In this document: piece after piece, positions 18,685-26,844 of the stretch
Position numbering within the stretch: the stretch's first letter is position 1
How the letters are laid out: each line of letters begins with the position of its first letter
NCBI RefSeq assembly: GCF_014207705.1
Contig: NZ_JACHIU010000001.1
Span: 3,030,501-3,094,500 of the forward strand
Direction: 5' to 3'
DNA length: 64,000 nucleotides
Source of the DNA: Sphaerisporangium rubeum
Lineage (GTDB): Bacteria > Actinomycetota > Actinomycetes > Streptosporangiales > Streptosporangiaceae
The notes under the pieces: model-generated
What the model was told of the DNA's origin: nothing
Seen by the model: the letters and a program-made list of their open reading frames with translations, nothing else
The model's database searches: none
Translations under genes and position numbers: made by a program

Positions 18685-18699
18685 TGATCGACCGGATCA
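18685..18699. promoter_or_regulatory. Inverted repeat TGATC-N5-GATCA upstream of the LAL gene
   Basis: Perfect 5-bp arms (TGATC GACCG GATCA) lie in the AT-richer gap between the LAL and TetR genes, about 170 bases before the LAL start. Possible operator; no matched regulator can be named. Confidence 0.25.
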
Positions 18700-18726
18700 G
18701 ACCTATTAAGCCCAGGATGAAGAAGA

Positions 18727-18745
18727 GGTAGCCAGCTTCGCTACC
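18727..18745. terminator. Hairpin terminator at the end of the TetR gene
   Basis: GGTAGC pairs with GCTACC around a 7-base loop; on the plus strand it is followed by CTTTT, on the minus strand by TCTTCTTC. It abuts the TetR stop codon. Unusual in this window for having a T-rich flank. Confidence 0.6.
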
Positions 18746-18748
18746 CTT

Positions 18749-19378
18749 TTATGGCGAGTCCTCGGGGTCCAAGGTGTACAGGCCGCGTATCGCCAGTTCG
18801 GCGCCGCGGCGGGCCGCCGCGGCGATCTCCTCCGGTGAGCCGCCGCGGTCCATCACGGCGGTGGCCGCCATCTTGGCGCCGCCGACGAACGCGCCGATGG
18901 CCGTGGCCGCCTCGACGTCATCGAGCTCGCCGCGGAACACCTCGTGCAGCCCGCCGGCCAGCTCGCGCTGGAACTCGAACAGCAGATGCAGCGCGCGTGC
19001 CTGCAACGCGGGGACACTCATGACGATGCCGCCGCGGCCGGGGATCATGCGCAACAGCAGGTCGTCGTCGTCCAGGGTGAGGATCTCGTCCGCCACCCGG
19101 GTCAGCAGTGCGGCGAGCGGCTCACCCGGCCCGCGCGACGCGATCACCGTGAGCGCGCGCTCGGCACGGTCACGGGTGTCGTGGAAGACCACGTCCTCCT
19201 TGCTGGCGAAGTAGCTGAAGAACGTGCGCGGGGAGACGTCGGCCTCGGCCGCGATCTCGGCGACGGTGGTTTCGTCGTACCCCTTGACGTGGAACAGGCG
19301 CAGTGCGGCCTCGCACAGCCGGCGGCGGGTGCGCAGCTTCTTGCGTTCTCTCAGTCCGGACGGCTGGTGCTCGGCCAT
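18749..19378 (-). CDS. TetR/AcrR family transcriptional regulator
   Basis: 209 residues. The N-terminal helix-turn-helix reads AALRLFHVKGYDETTVAEIAAEADVSPRTFFSYFASKEDVVF, the standard TetR DNA-binding domain. The remaining ~140 residues form the helical ligand-binding/dimer domain. It is divergent from the P450-ferredoxin genes across a 124-base, AT-rich gap with inverted repeats. The usual reading is that it represses both itself and the P450 pair until a small molecule binds. The ligand is unknown and may be the P450 substrate. Confidence 0.93.
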   Translation of the reverse strand: MAEHQPSGLRERKKLRTRRRLCEAALRLFHVKGYDETTVAEIAAEADVSPRTFFSYFASKEDVVFHDTRDRAERALTVIASRGPGEPLAALLTRVADEILTLDDDDLLLRMIPGRGGIVMSVPALQARALHLLFEFQRELAGGLHEVFRGELDDVEAATAIGAFVGGAKMAATAVMDRGGSPEEIAAAARRGAELAIRGLYTLDPEDSP

Positions 19379-19392
19379 GCCGGAACTTTACT

Positions 19393-19403
19393 GCATCGCA
19401 TGC
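19393..19403. promoter_or_regulatory. Inverted repeat in the TetR/P450 intergenic region
   Basis: GCAT-CGC-ATGC is a perfect short inverted repeat 15 bases from the TetR start codon, in an AT-rich stretch that also contains TTGCAAT. Such a position suits an autoregulatory TetR operator, but the arms are short. Confidence 0.35.
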
Positions 19404-19502
19404 TTTTTTTCATCCATTGCAATTTCAAAGCCGGTACTGTTTCGTGGGAGAGGTCAGGAACGAAGCCCGGACAGGAAAACCGTCCATGTCAAGGAGCGCG
19501 TC

Positions 19503-20702
19503 ATGACCCACCCTGAGCCCGTCACGTACCCGATGACCCGGGAGAACCCGCTCGACCCGCCGCCGGAGTTCGGCCGCTGGCGCGAAGAGGACCCGGTGCG
19601 GCCCATGGTGTTCGGCGACGGCCACGCCGGCTGGCTCGCGGTGAGCCATTCGGCGGTACGCGCCGTCCTGGCCGACCCCCGGTTCAGCACACGAGCGGAT
19701 CTGCTGCACCTGCCGGTGGGGCGGCGGCTGATCCAGGAGGCACGCCGGATACTGCCTGGGTTCTTCCTCCGCCTCGACCCGCCGGAGCACACCCGCTTCC
19801 GCAAGCTGCTCACCGGGCAGTTCACCGTGCGCCGCATGAAGCAGCTCGAACCCCGCATCGAGAAGATCACTGTCGACCGCCTGGACGCCATGGAGAGCGG
19901 CGGCGCACCCGCCGACCTGGTGAAGGACTTCGCGCTCCCCATCCCGTCGCTGGTCATCTGCGAGCTGCTCGGCGTCCCGTACGCCGACCACGACCGGTTC
20001 CAGCGTGACTCACGCACGCTGCTCAGCTTCGACTCCACCCCCGAGCAGGTCCGCGCGGCCCTGGACGACCTGACCGACTACCTCACCGACCTGGTGGTCC
20101 GCAAGCACGACGACTCAGGCGACCCCGGCGACGGCCTGATCAGCGGACTGATCGCCGGCGGCGGGCTGACGGCCGAGGAGATCACCGGCGTCTCCGTCCT
20201 CCTGCTGATCGCCGGCCACGAGACCACCGCCAACATGCTGGCGCTCGGCACCTACACCCTGCTGCGCCACCCCGACCAGCTCGCCGCGCTCCGCGAGAAC
20301 CCCGGCCTGATCGACACCGCCGTCGAGGAACTGCTGCGCTTCCTCACCATCGTGCACGTCGGCCCGGTCCGCGCCGCTCTGGAGGACCTGGAGCTGGAGG
20401 GCCGTCCCATCAAGGCCGGCCAGAACGTCGCCCTGTCCCTGGCCTCGGCCAACCGTGACCCCGCGCGCTTCGGCGACCCCGGCACCCTCGACATCACCCG
20501 CGACGCGCTCGGCCACGTCACCTTCGGCCACGGCATCCATCAGTGCCTCGGCCAGCAACTGGCCCGCATAGAGATGCGCATCGCCTACCCGGCCCTGTTC
20601 CGCCGCTTCCCCGGCCTGCGCCTGGCGGTCCCCCCCGACCAGGTCTCCTTCCGCTCCAAGATGGCCGTCTACGGCGTCCACGCGCTCCCCGTCACCTGGT
20701 AA
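19503..20702 (+). CDS. Cytochrome P450
   Basis: 399 residues, the normal size for a soluble bacterial P450, with AAGGAG before the ATG. The I-helix oxygen-binding motif AGHETT is at residues 237-242. The K-helix ExxR is EELLR. The haem-binding loop is FGHGIHQCLG with ligand Cys348. FFLRLDPPEHTRFRKLL is the typical C-helix region. A 3Fe-4S-type ferredoxin starts 20 bases downstream and is the probable electron donor; a reductase is not encoded here. Control is probably by the divergent TetR. Substrate cannot be predicted. Actinobacterial CYP105/107-like type by overall look. Confidence 0.96.
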   Translation: MTHPEPVTYPMTRENPLDPPPEFGRWREEDPVRPMVFGDGHAGWLAVSHSAVRAVLADPRFSTRADLLHLPVGRRLIQEARRILPGFFLRLDPPEHTRFRKLLTGQFTVRRMKQLEPRIEKITVDRLDAMESGGAPADLVKDFALPIPSLVICELLGVPYADHDRFQRDSRTLLSFDSTPEQVRAALDDLTDYLTDLVVRKHDDSGDPGDGLISGLIAGGGLTAEEITGVSVLLLIAGHETTANMLALGTYTLLRHPDQLAALRENPGLIDTAVEELLRFLTIVHVGPVRAALEDLELEGRPIKAGQNVALSLASANRDPARFGDPGTLDITRDALGHVTFGHGIHQCLGQQLARIEMRIAYPALFRRFPGLRLAVPPDQVSFRSKMAVYGVHALPVTW

Positions 20703-20722
20703 CGAAAGGAGCACCGGCCCTC

Positions 20723-20920
20723 ATGCGAATCACGGCCGACACGTCGCGCTGCGTCGGCGCCGGCATGTGCGTGCTCACCGCTCCGGCGCTGTTCGACCAG
20801 GACGAGGACGACGGCACCGTCGTCGTCCTCGATCCGGCCCCGCCTCCCGCCGTACAGCCCGCCGCGCGCCGCGCCGTCCGGTCCTGTCCGTCAGGCGCGC
20901 TGTCGATCGAGGAGCACTGA
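20723..20920 (+). CDS. P450-associated ferredoxin
   Basis: 65 residues. CVGAGMC (CX2AX2C) near the N terminus and CPSGAL at the C terminus supply three cluster Cys, the pattern of [3Fe-4S] ferredoxins that serve actinobacterial P450s. APALFDQDEDDGTVVVL is typical of the family. AAAGGAG lies 12 bases before the ATG, and the gene is 20 bases after the P450 stop, so both are surely on one transcript. The position normally occupied by Cys in 4Fe ferredoxins is Ala. Confidence 0.95.
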   Translation: MRITADTSRCVGAGMCVLTAPALFDQDEDDGTVVVLDPAPPPAVQPAARRAVRSCPSGALSIEEH

Positions 20921-20929
20921 GAGCGTCAC

Positions 20930-21634
20930 TCACCCCGCGTGGCCGGACATGGCCGGGTCGCCGCCGGGGCCCTGGTGGCCGCCGAGGCGGATGGTGCCGC
21001 CGAGCTGGGCCCTGAAGTGCTCCAGCATCTGCTGGGTGTTGCCGACGAGGATCCAGCGGGTGCCGACCAGGTAGGCGCCGCCGTAGTCCACGGCGTCGGC
21101 GAGCCACTGGTCCCGGCCCTGGTCGGTGGCGAAGGTCGTGATGGAGTACCGGCCCTGCGGGGTCGCGCACATGCCCTGACGCAGTTCGGCGGCGTCCACC
21201 TGCAGGCTGGGCCTCGCGCAGCCGGTGCGCGCGGCGAGGTCCTCCAGCGTCGCGGGGCCACCCGCGGGGCCGCGGGAGGCGCCGAAACCGGTGAACAGCA
21301 GGGTCGCGGCGAGGGCCGCCGCGGCGGCCAGGCTCAGCAGGCCGGCCCGCACGCCTCGGCGGCGGGGGACGGCCCGCGCAGGCGGGTGGAGGACCGCCTG
21401 CGCGGGCGGCTCGGGGGCCGCCGAGGGGAGAGCGTCCTTCGGCGGCGCCGGATCGTCCGTGATGCCGGGGTCCCCGGGGGGTGCGGTCGCCGGAGCAATG
21501 GCTTTCACCTTCTCCGGGGACCCGGTGGTCACGGCACCCCGCACGGAGGCGGGCTCCACGGCCGCACGGGACGCCGCACCAGGCGGGGTCCCGTCGCTCT
21601 CCGGCCGGGAAGCGGTCCTGTGCGGGGACGTCAT
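20930..21634 (-). CDS. Membrane-anchored protein, paralogue of the upstream lipoprotein
   Basis: 234 residues: a ~95-residue Pro/Ala-rich cytoplasmic N terminus, one membrane helix (GLLSLAAAAALAATLLFTGFG) and an extracytoplasmic domain of ~105 residues. That domain aligns with the preceding gene's product over the pattern TLEDLAARTGC, DAAELRQGMC, GRYSITTFATDQGRDQWL and GGAYLVGTRWILVGN. Two conserved Cys could form a disulfide. Its ATG overlaps the stop of the upstream paralogue (ATGA), so the two are translated together. Function unknown; a secreted sensor or binding domain is a guess only. Confidence 0.7.
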   Translation of the reverse strand: MTSPHRTASRPESDGTPPGAASRAAVEPASVRGAVTTGSPEKVKAIAPATAPPGDPGITDDPAPPKDALPSAAPEPPAQAVLHPPARAVPRRRGVRAGLLSLAAAAALAATLLFTGFGASRGPAGGPATLEDLAARTGCARPSLQVDAAELRQGMCATPQGRYSITTFATDQGRDQWLADAVDYGGAYLVGTRWILVGNTQQMLEHFRAQLGGTIRLGGHQGPGGDPAMSGHAG

Positions 21635-22071
21635 GGTGCGGCGGTGACCAGGTTGCCGCCGACCTTCTCACTGAAGGTCTGCAGCAGGCCGGTGTCGTTG
21701 CCCGCGATGACCCAGCGGGTGCCGACCAGGTAGGAGCCACCCCACTTCCTGGCCTCGTCCAGCCACTGCTGCTTGCCGTCGTCGGTGGAGAACGTCGTCA
21801 CCGTGTACTGGCCCTTGCCGGTCTTGCAGACCCCCTGACGCAGCTCGTCGGCGTCGGTCTGCACCTCGGGCTTCTTGCAGCCGGTGCGGTTGGCGAGCTG
21901 CTTGAGCGTCGCCGGCGGCCCGGGGTTGACGGGGGCGGCCGCCTGGCCCGCGGCGGCCGGCGTGCTCGGGACGTCACCGCCGCCGCAACCGGTGAGCAGT
22001 CCGAGCGCGAGTACCGCGCCGGTCAGCGCGGCCGCTCGTCCCGCGTTCGTGGTGAGGCCGAGGCTTCCCAT
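21631..22071 (-). CDS. Putative lipoprotein, first of a tandem paralogous pair
   Basis: 146 residues from the ATG with GGGAGA at 7-base spacing; an ATG five codons upstream is also possible. The N terminus is a lipoprotein signal with lipobox L-T-G-C. The mature domain contains TLKQLANRTGC, DADELRQGVC, GQYTVTTFSTDDGKQQWL and GGSYLVGTRWVIAGN, the same domain as in the following gene. It is divergent from the DUF1996 gene. The duplication with different anchoring (lipid versus transmembrane helix) suggests both act at the outer face of the membrane. No known family is recognised. Confidence 0.72.
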   Translation of the reverse strand: MGSLGLTTNAGRAAALTGAVLALGLLTGCGGGDVPSTPAAAGQAAAPVNPGPPATLKQLANRTGCKKPEVQTDADELRQGVCKTGKGQYTVTTFSTDDGKQQWLDEARKWGGSYLVGTRWVIAGNDTGLLQTFSEKVGGNLVTAAP

Positions 22072-22305
22072 GGTCAGTTCTCCCATCCGTGCCTTCACGA
22101 GGTCACCGCCACCGGGTACGGCGCGCGCGTCCGCACGGTTCACCTGATTTCGCGAGAGTTCTGGGAGAGATGGGAAACCAGGGATCTGTGATGAATCCGA
22201 GAGATTTCCGCGATCTCGTCGAACCGAACCGCCGCAGGCGCCGTACCTCTCGCCGACGGGGCACCAACCACGCCGCCCTGAGAACTGACTCCGGGAGGAG
22301 TTCGA

Positions 22306-24243
22306 ATGATCCGAATCCAGCACAGACGGCGGTTCAGGCCCGTCCTGAGCATCGCTCTGGGTGGGGCCGGCCTCAGTCTGGTCCTGGCGAGCCTTACCCC
22401 GGCCGGGCGGCCGATGAGCGCGGACCTGTCCTTGTCGGCCGCTCCCGCCGCCGCCTCGCGTGTCGTCACCGCGGGTGGAGCCAAGGCCGTCGACTGTCCC
22501 TCGGTCGCCGACCAGCTCGGCGACGTGCCGGCCGCCGTGTCCGCCGAGGTGCAGCGGAACCTGGCCCTGCTGGACACGCAGATCGCCGAGGCGAACCGCC
22601 GCCTGGCCGACAACCGCGCGCGGGACTCGTCGTTCATCCGGAACGCGATCCTCTCCCCGCTGCAGGACAAGCGCCGCGCGACCCTGGACCGCATCACGAT
22701 CGCCTTCGGACGTGCCGGTCAGCAACCCGGCTCCAACCTGCGCGACCTCGCGGCCTGCTCGGTCCGCACCGGCTCGGCGAGCGGCCAGAACCCGAGCTCG
22801 CCTGCCTCACCCACCGCCTCCGCGCAGCCGACCGCCGAGCCCACGGCGTCCCCCACGTCCTCCGCCGGCGGCGGCAACGGCGGCAACGCCGGGAACGGCG
22901 ACGGCGGCAACGCGGGGAACGGCGGTGCGGCCCGCACGGTCGCCTGTCCCTCGGTGGCCGACCGGCTGCCGGAGGTCCCCGCCGGAGCGCAGCGGGCCGT
23001 GCAGCGTGACCTCGACGTCCTCGACCGCCAGATCGCGCAGGCCAACCAGCGCCTCAGCAGGCTCGGCGCCAGGGCCAACTCCAACCAGGTACGCGCCGCG
23101 GTCCTGACCCCGCTGCGACTCGCGAGGGCCGTCGTCCTCAACCGCATCACCCTGAACCTGCGCCGCGCCGGCGTACGCACCGGCAACCTGCAGGGACTCG
23201 CGAACTGCTCGCTCGGCGACGCCGGCGGAGGCGGCCAGAACCCCACACCGAACCCCACCGGCACCGGCGACCCGACCGCGCCGCCGACCGGCGACCCGTC
23301 CGCGAGCCCGTCCGCGAGCCCCACCGGCTCGGCCTCGCCGTCCCCGACCGCGACCGGCGGCGCCACCGGGCCGTCCCCTGACGACTTCGTCGACATCCGC
23401 CGCGTCCAGCCGAACGTGAACCGGCCCGCCGTGCAGCAGAACGGCTCACGCGGCACGTTCGTCTCCAACTGCGGACGCAACGAGAACGGCCACCACAACA
23501 GCGACAACGTCATCGTGGCCCCCGGTGTGACCAACGGCGCGCACCACGTGCACGACTACGTCGGCAACCTCGACTCAAGCGGCTTCTCCACCAACGAGAG
23601 CCTCGCCGCCGCCGGCACGACCTGCAGCAACGGCGACAAGTCCACGCACTACTGGCCGGTGCTCCGCCTGCAGAACCGCCAGGGCCCCGACGCCGACAAG
23701 CCCGGCGGCGGCCTCGACGGCAACATCGGCCAGATCGTGCGGCCGGCGTCGGTGACACTGACCCTGCGCGGCAACCCGGTCAGCAAGGTGGTCGCCATGC
23801 CGCGCTTCCTGCGCATCATCACCGGTGACGCCAAGTCGTTCACCAACGGCACCACCAACGCCAACGCGCGCTGGACCTGCACCGGCTTCGAGAACCGCCA
23901 GTTGCGCGACAAGTACCCGATCTGCCCGCGCGGCAGCCAGATCGTGCGCCTGCTGCAGTTCCAGAGCTGCTGGGACGGCAGCAACATCGACAGCGCCAAC
24001 CACCGCACGCACGTGACCTTCGCCGCGGCGGACGGCAGCTGCCCCGAGGGCTTCAAGGCGATCCCCGCGCTGGAGCAGCGCATCACCTACAACGTGCCGC
24101 CGGGCCCCGGCATCGCGCTCGACAGCTTCCCCGAGCAGCTCCACAAGCCGGTGACCGACCACGGCGACTTCATCAACGTCATGTCCGACGACCTCATGAA
24201 CAAGGCGGTGAACTGCATCAACACCGGCAGGCGCTGCGGCTGA
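22306..24243 (+). CDS. Secreted DUF1996 protein with two N-terminal repeat domains
   Basis: 645 residues with a clear GGGAGGAG before the ATG and an N-terminal signal segment. Two homologous ~85-residue modules follow (around residues 60-150 and 205-300). Each starts CPSVAD.L..VPA, contains LD.QIA.AN.RL and ends in LA.CS, so each could be closed by a disulfide. Gly/Asn and Thr/Pro/Ser-rich linkers separate them. The C-terminal ~280 residues are DUF1996 (GAHHVHDYVGN, STHYWPVLRL, LQFQSCWDGSNIDSANHRTHV). DUF1996 is common in secreted fungal and actinobacterial proteins; a polysaccharide-related role is suspected but unproven. The two modules are not a family I recognise. Confidence 0.85.
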   Translation: MIRIQHRRRFRPVLSIALGGAGLSLVLASLTPAGRPMSADLSLSAAPAAASRVVTAGGAKAVDCPSVADQLGDVPAAVSAEVQRNLALLDTQIAEANRRLADNRARDSSFIRNAILSPLQDKRRATLDRITIAFGRAGQQPGSNLRDLAACSVRTGSASGQNPSSPASPTASAQPTAEPTASPTSSAGGGNGGNAGNGDGGNAGNGGAARTVACPSVADRLPEVPAGAQRAVQRDLDVLDRQIAQANQRLSRLGARANSNQVRAAVLTPLRLARAVVLNRITLNLRRAGVRTGNLQGLANCSLGDAGGGGQNPTPNPTGTGDPTAPPTGDPSASPSASPTGSASPSPTATGGATGPSPDDFVDIRRVQPNVNRPAVQQNGSRGTFVSNCGRNENGHHNSDNVIVAPGVTNGAHHVHDYVGNLDSSGFSTNESLAAAGTTCSNGDKSTHYWPVLRLQNRQGPDADKPGGGLDGNIGQIVRPASVTLTLRGNPVSKVVAMPRFLRIITGDAKSFTNGTTNANARWTCTGFENRQLRDKYPICPRGSQIVRLLQFQSCWDGSNIDSANHRTHVTFAAADGSCPEGFKAIPALEQRITYNVPPGPGIALDSFPEQLHKPVTDHGDFINVMSDDLMNKAVNCINTGRRCG

Positions 24244-24302
24244 CCGGCCACGCGCGCGGCGCGACCGCCTGACCACGCCTGAAGGGAGGTGACATCCCCA
24301 AC

Positions 24303-24338
24303 GCGGCACCCCGCGAGAACCGTCTCGCGGGGTGCCGC
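24303..24338. terminator. Strong hairpin after the DUF1996 gene
   Basis: A perfect 16-bp stem (GCGGCACCCCGCGAGA with its complement) around the loop ACCG lies 60 bases after the DUF1996 stop. With the next hairpin it forms a back-to-back terminator pair between convergent genes. Confidence 0.85.
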
Positions 24339-24346
24339 CGTGTGCG

Positions 24347-24377
24347 CGCCGGGACCCGTGTGTCACGGGTCCCGGCG
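24347..24377. terminator. Strong hairpin after the small Asp/Trp-rich gene
   Basis: A perfect 14-bp stem (CGCCGGGACCCGTG with its complement) around TGT, 14 bases beyond the stop of the convergent 43-residue gene. Its presence supports transcription of that small gene as a real unit. Confidence 0.8.
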
Positions 24378-24390
24378 GCGTGTGTGCGCG

Positions 24391-24522
24391 CTAGTCGTAG
24401 TCGTCGTCCCAGTCGTCGTCGTCCCAGTCGTCGTCATCGTCGCCGAAGAAGAGGTTCGGCGCGGAGGCGGCGACCATGGCGGCGGTGAGAAGGATGCCGA
24501 GTGCGGTGAGTCGTCTGAGCAT
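24391..24522 (-). CDS. Small exported Asp/Trp-rich peptide (43 aa)
   Basis: An ATG with GGAG at 7-base spacing opens a 43-codon frame. Residues 1-22 form a signal or membrane segment (MLRRLTALGILLTAAMVAAS). The rest, after PNLFFG, is almost only Asp with regularly placed Trp and a Tyr: D5-W-D4-W-D3-Y-D. The charge is about -13. A perfect hairpin terminator follows the stop. I recognise no family. An acidic tail this dense could bind Ca2+ or other cations, or coat the cell surface, but this is speculation. It is followed downstream by a convergent secreted DUF1996 gene. Confidence 0.65.
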   Translation of the reverse strand: MLRRLTALGILLTAAMVAASAPNLFFGDDDDDWDDDDWDDDYD

Positions 24523-24728
24523 GGGATCACTCCGTGCTTTCGAGGACCGCCTCGGGCCGGTCGCCCGGGGCGTACGGAGCGTCGCAATGGCTTCCCGGGA
24601 TGCGCCAGTACGGCGCGATACGGAACCACACTAAACACGACATCCGCCGCGGGTCACCCGGAGGAGGGCAAACCTCCGGTCTGCGTTCCGGCAAACCGGG
24701 CTCCTGGCCGGAGGCGCATTCGGCCGCC

Positions 24729-24759
24729 TTGACCTCAACCATTGTTAAGGTCTTAGGGT
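24729..24759 (+). promoter_or_regulatory. MerR-type promoter with operator in a 19-bp spacer
   Basis: TTGACC (-35) and TAGGGT (-10) are separated by 19 bases rather than 17. The spacer region holds an inverted repeat GACCTCAAC-N4-GTTAAGGTC (one mismatch). Over-long spacers with a central dyad are the hallmark of MerR-family activated promoters. It faces the ABC exporter gene, about 95 bases upstream of its start. No MerR gene is in the window. Confidence 0.6.
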
Positions 24760-24853
24760 CGGCTGTGCCGGGCCGAAAATGTCGTACCCGGCGCCTACTG
24801 TGTGGAGCTGTGCCGGAGGTCCCGGCGCTGTCGATGGCCCGGGGGTTCGCGGG

Positions 24854-26737
24854 ATGGACATGGAAGTGACCGCGTGGCATTCGCTGTACAACGCGATGCA
24901 CGCACAACAGGACAAAAGGCCGTTCTCCATGGCCACGTTACGGCGGATCGCCGGGTTCGCGCGGCCCCACCGCACCATGCTGACATGGTTCGTGCTCCTC
25001 AGCGTCGCCGGCGCCGTCCTCGCGGTCGCGACACCCGTGGTGGCGGGCCGGGTGGTCGACGCCATCGTGCGCGGCGCCGAGCTGCCGGTCGTGGTGTGGC
25101 TCGCCGTGATCATCGCCGTGCTCGCGCTGGCCGACGCGGGGCTCGGCCTGGTGTCGCGGTGGCTGTCGGCGCGCATCGGCGAGGGGCTGATCCTCGACCT
25201 GCGCACCTCGGTGTTCGACCACGTGCAGCGCATGCCGGTCGCGTTCTTCACCCGCACCCGCACCGGCGCGCTCGTCAGCCGGCTCAACAACGACGTGATC
25301 GGCGCGCACCACACGTTCAGCAACATCCTGTCCGGCGTCGTCGGCAACGTCGTGACGCTCGCGCTCACGGTCTTCGTCATGGTCAGCCTGTCCTGGCAGA
25401 TCACCCTGCTCGCGCTGCTGCTCCTGCCGGTGTTCGTGCTGCCGGCACGGCGCATGGGTGCGCGGCTCGCGCGCATGGAGCGTGAGGCGGCCGACCACAA
25501 CGCGCGCATGGGCACACAGATGACCGAGCGGTTCTCCGCGCCTGGCGCCACCCTCATCAAGCTGTTCGGCCGTCCCGCGCGCGAGTCCGCCGAGTTCGCC
25601 GCGCGGGCCAGGCGGGTCGCCGACATCGGGGTGCGCACCGCCATGGTCCAGTCGGTGTTCGTCACCGCGCTCACCCTGGTCTCCGCGCTCGCGCTCGCGC
25701 TGGTGTACGGCCTCGGCGGCTTCTACTCCCTGCGCGGCCAGCTCGAACCCGGCAACGTCGTGGCCCTCGCGCTGCTGCTCACCCGTCTGTACGCGCCGCT
25801 GACCTCGCTCGCCGGCGCGCGCGTCGAGGTGATGAGCGCTCTGGTCAGCTTCGAGCGGGTCTTCGAGGTCCTCGACCTCAAGCCCCTCATCACCGACCGT
25901 CCCGGCGCACGCCGCGCACCCGAGGGCCCGGTGTCACTGACCTTCGAGCACGTCCGCTTCGCCTACCCCTCGGCCGACAAGGTCTCCCTCGCCTCCCTTG
26001 AGGAGGTCGCGACCCTGGACACCCGCGGCGGCGCCGAGGTCGTCCACGACGTCTCCTTCCACGCCGAGCCCGGCCAGATGATCGCACTGGTCGGCTCCTC
26101 CGGGGCCGGCAAGTCCACCCTCGCGCAACTCGCCGTCCGCCTCTACGACGTCGACAGCGGCGCGGTGCGCCTCGGCGGCGTCGACATCAGGGACCTCACC
26201 GCCGACAGCGTCCGCGAGACCGTCGGCATGGTCACCCAGGACGGCCACCTGTTCCACGAGTCCGTCCGCGCCAACCTTCTGCTCGGCGCTCCCGAGGCCA
26301 CCGAGGACGATCTGTGGGACGCGCTCACCCGCGCGCGCCTCGACGACCTCATCCGCTCACTTCCCGACGGCCTCGACACCATCGTCGGCGAACGCGGCTA
26401 CCGCCTGTCCGGCGGCGAGCGCCAGCGCCTCACCATCGCACGTCTCCTGCTGGCCCGTCCCCGCGTCGTCATCCTCGACGAGGCCACCGCACACCTCGAC
26501 TCCACCTCCGAGGCCGCCGTCCAGGAAGCCCTGGCCGAAGCCCTCGAAGGCCGCACCGCACTGGTCATCGCCCACCGCCTGAGCACCATCCGCTCCGCCG
26601 ACCAGATCCTCGTCATCGAGGACGGCCGCGTGGTCGAACAGGGCACCCACACCGACCTCCTCGCCGCCGAAGGCCGCTACGAACAACTCCACCGCACCCA
26701 GTTCGACCACTCCCGCACCCCCGAACCCGCCGTCTGA
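24854..26737 (+). CDS. ABC transporter, fused permease-ATPase exporter
   Basis: 627 residues. The N-terminal ~330 residues contain six membrane helices of an exporter-type transmembrane domain, with the coupling region around FFTRTRTGALVSRLNNDV. The ATPase domain has Walker A GSSGAGKST (about 414-422), Q-loop VTQDGHLF, signature LSGGERQRL, Walker B VVILDEATAHLD and H-loop VIAHRLSTIRSADQI. One gene encodes a half-transporter, so it works as a homodimer. The ATG giving MDMEVTAWHSLYNAMHAQQ is chosen because homologues begin similarly. It is preceded by a MerR-type promoter, suggesting induction by a drug, metal or redox signal. Substrate unknown. Confidence 0.93.
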   Translation: MDMEVTAWHSLYNAMHAQQDKRPFSMATLRRIAGFARPHRTMLTWFVLLSVAGAVLAVATPVVAGRVVDAIVRGAELPVVVWLAVIIAVLALADAGLGLVSRWLSARIGEGLILDLRTSVFDHVQRMPVAFFTRTRTGALVSRLNNDVIGAHHTFSNILSGVVGNVVTLALTVFVMVSLSWQITLLALLLLPVFVLPARRMGARLARMEREAADHNARMGTQMTERFSAPGATLIKLFGRPARESAEFAARARRVADIGVRTAMVQSVFVTALTLVSALALALVYGLGGFYSLRGQLEPGNVVALALLLTRLYAPLTSLAGARVEVMSALVSFERVFEVLDLKPLITDRPGARRAPEGPVSLTFEHVRFAYPSADKVSLASLEEVATLDTRGGAEVVHDVSFHAEPGQMIALVGSSGAGKSTLAQLAVRLYDVDSGAVRLGGVDIRDLTADSVRETVGMVTQDGHLFHESVRANLLLGAPEATEDDLWDALTRARLDDLIRSLPDGLDTIVGERGYRLSGGERQRLTIARLLLARPRVVILDEATAHLDSTSEAAVQEALAEALEGRTALVIAHRLSTIRSADQILVIEDGRVVEQGTHTDLLAAEGRYEQLHRTQFDHSRTPEPAV

Positions 26738-26844
26738 CCCGCACCTTCCCCCTGGCACCGCTCCGCCGGCTCCGGCCGTCCCGCGAAACCCCTGACCCGC
26801 CGTGCCGCGCTCCTTCCCAGCGTGGTCCGGCGGGTCAGCGCGCG

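Noticed and set aside
14393-20920. A single biosynthetic gene cluster spanning hydrolase, GMC, LAL and P450
   Set aside because: No polyketide, peptide or terpene core enzyme is present, and the P450 pair has its own TetR regulator and terminator, so at least two separate units are involved.
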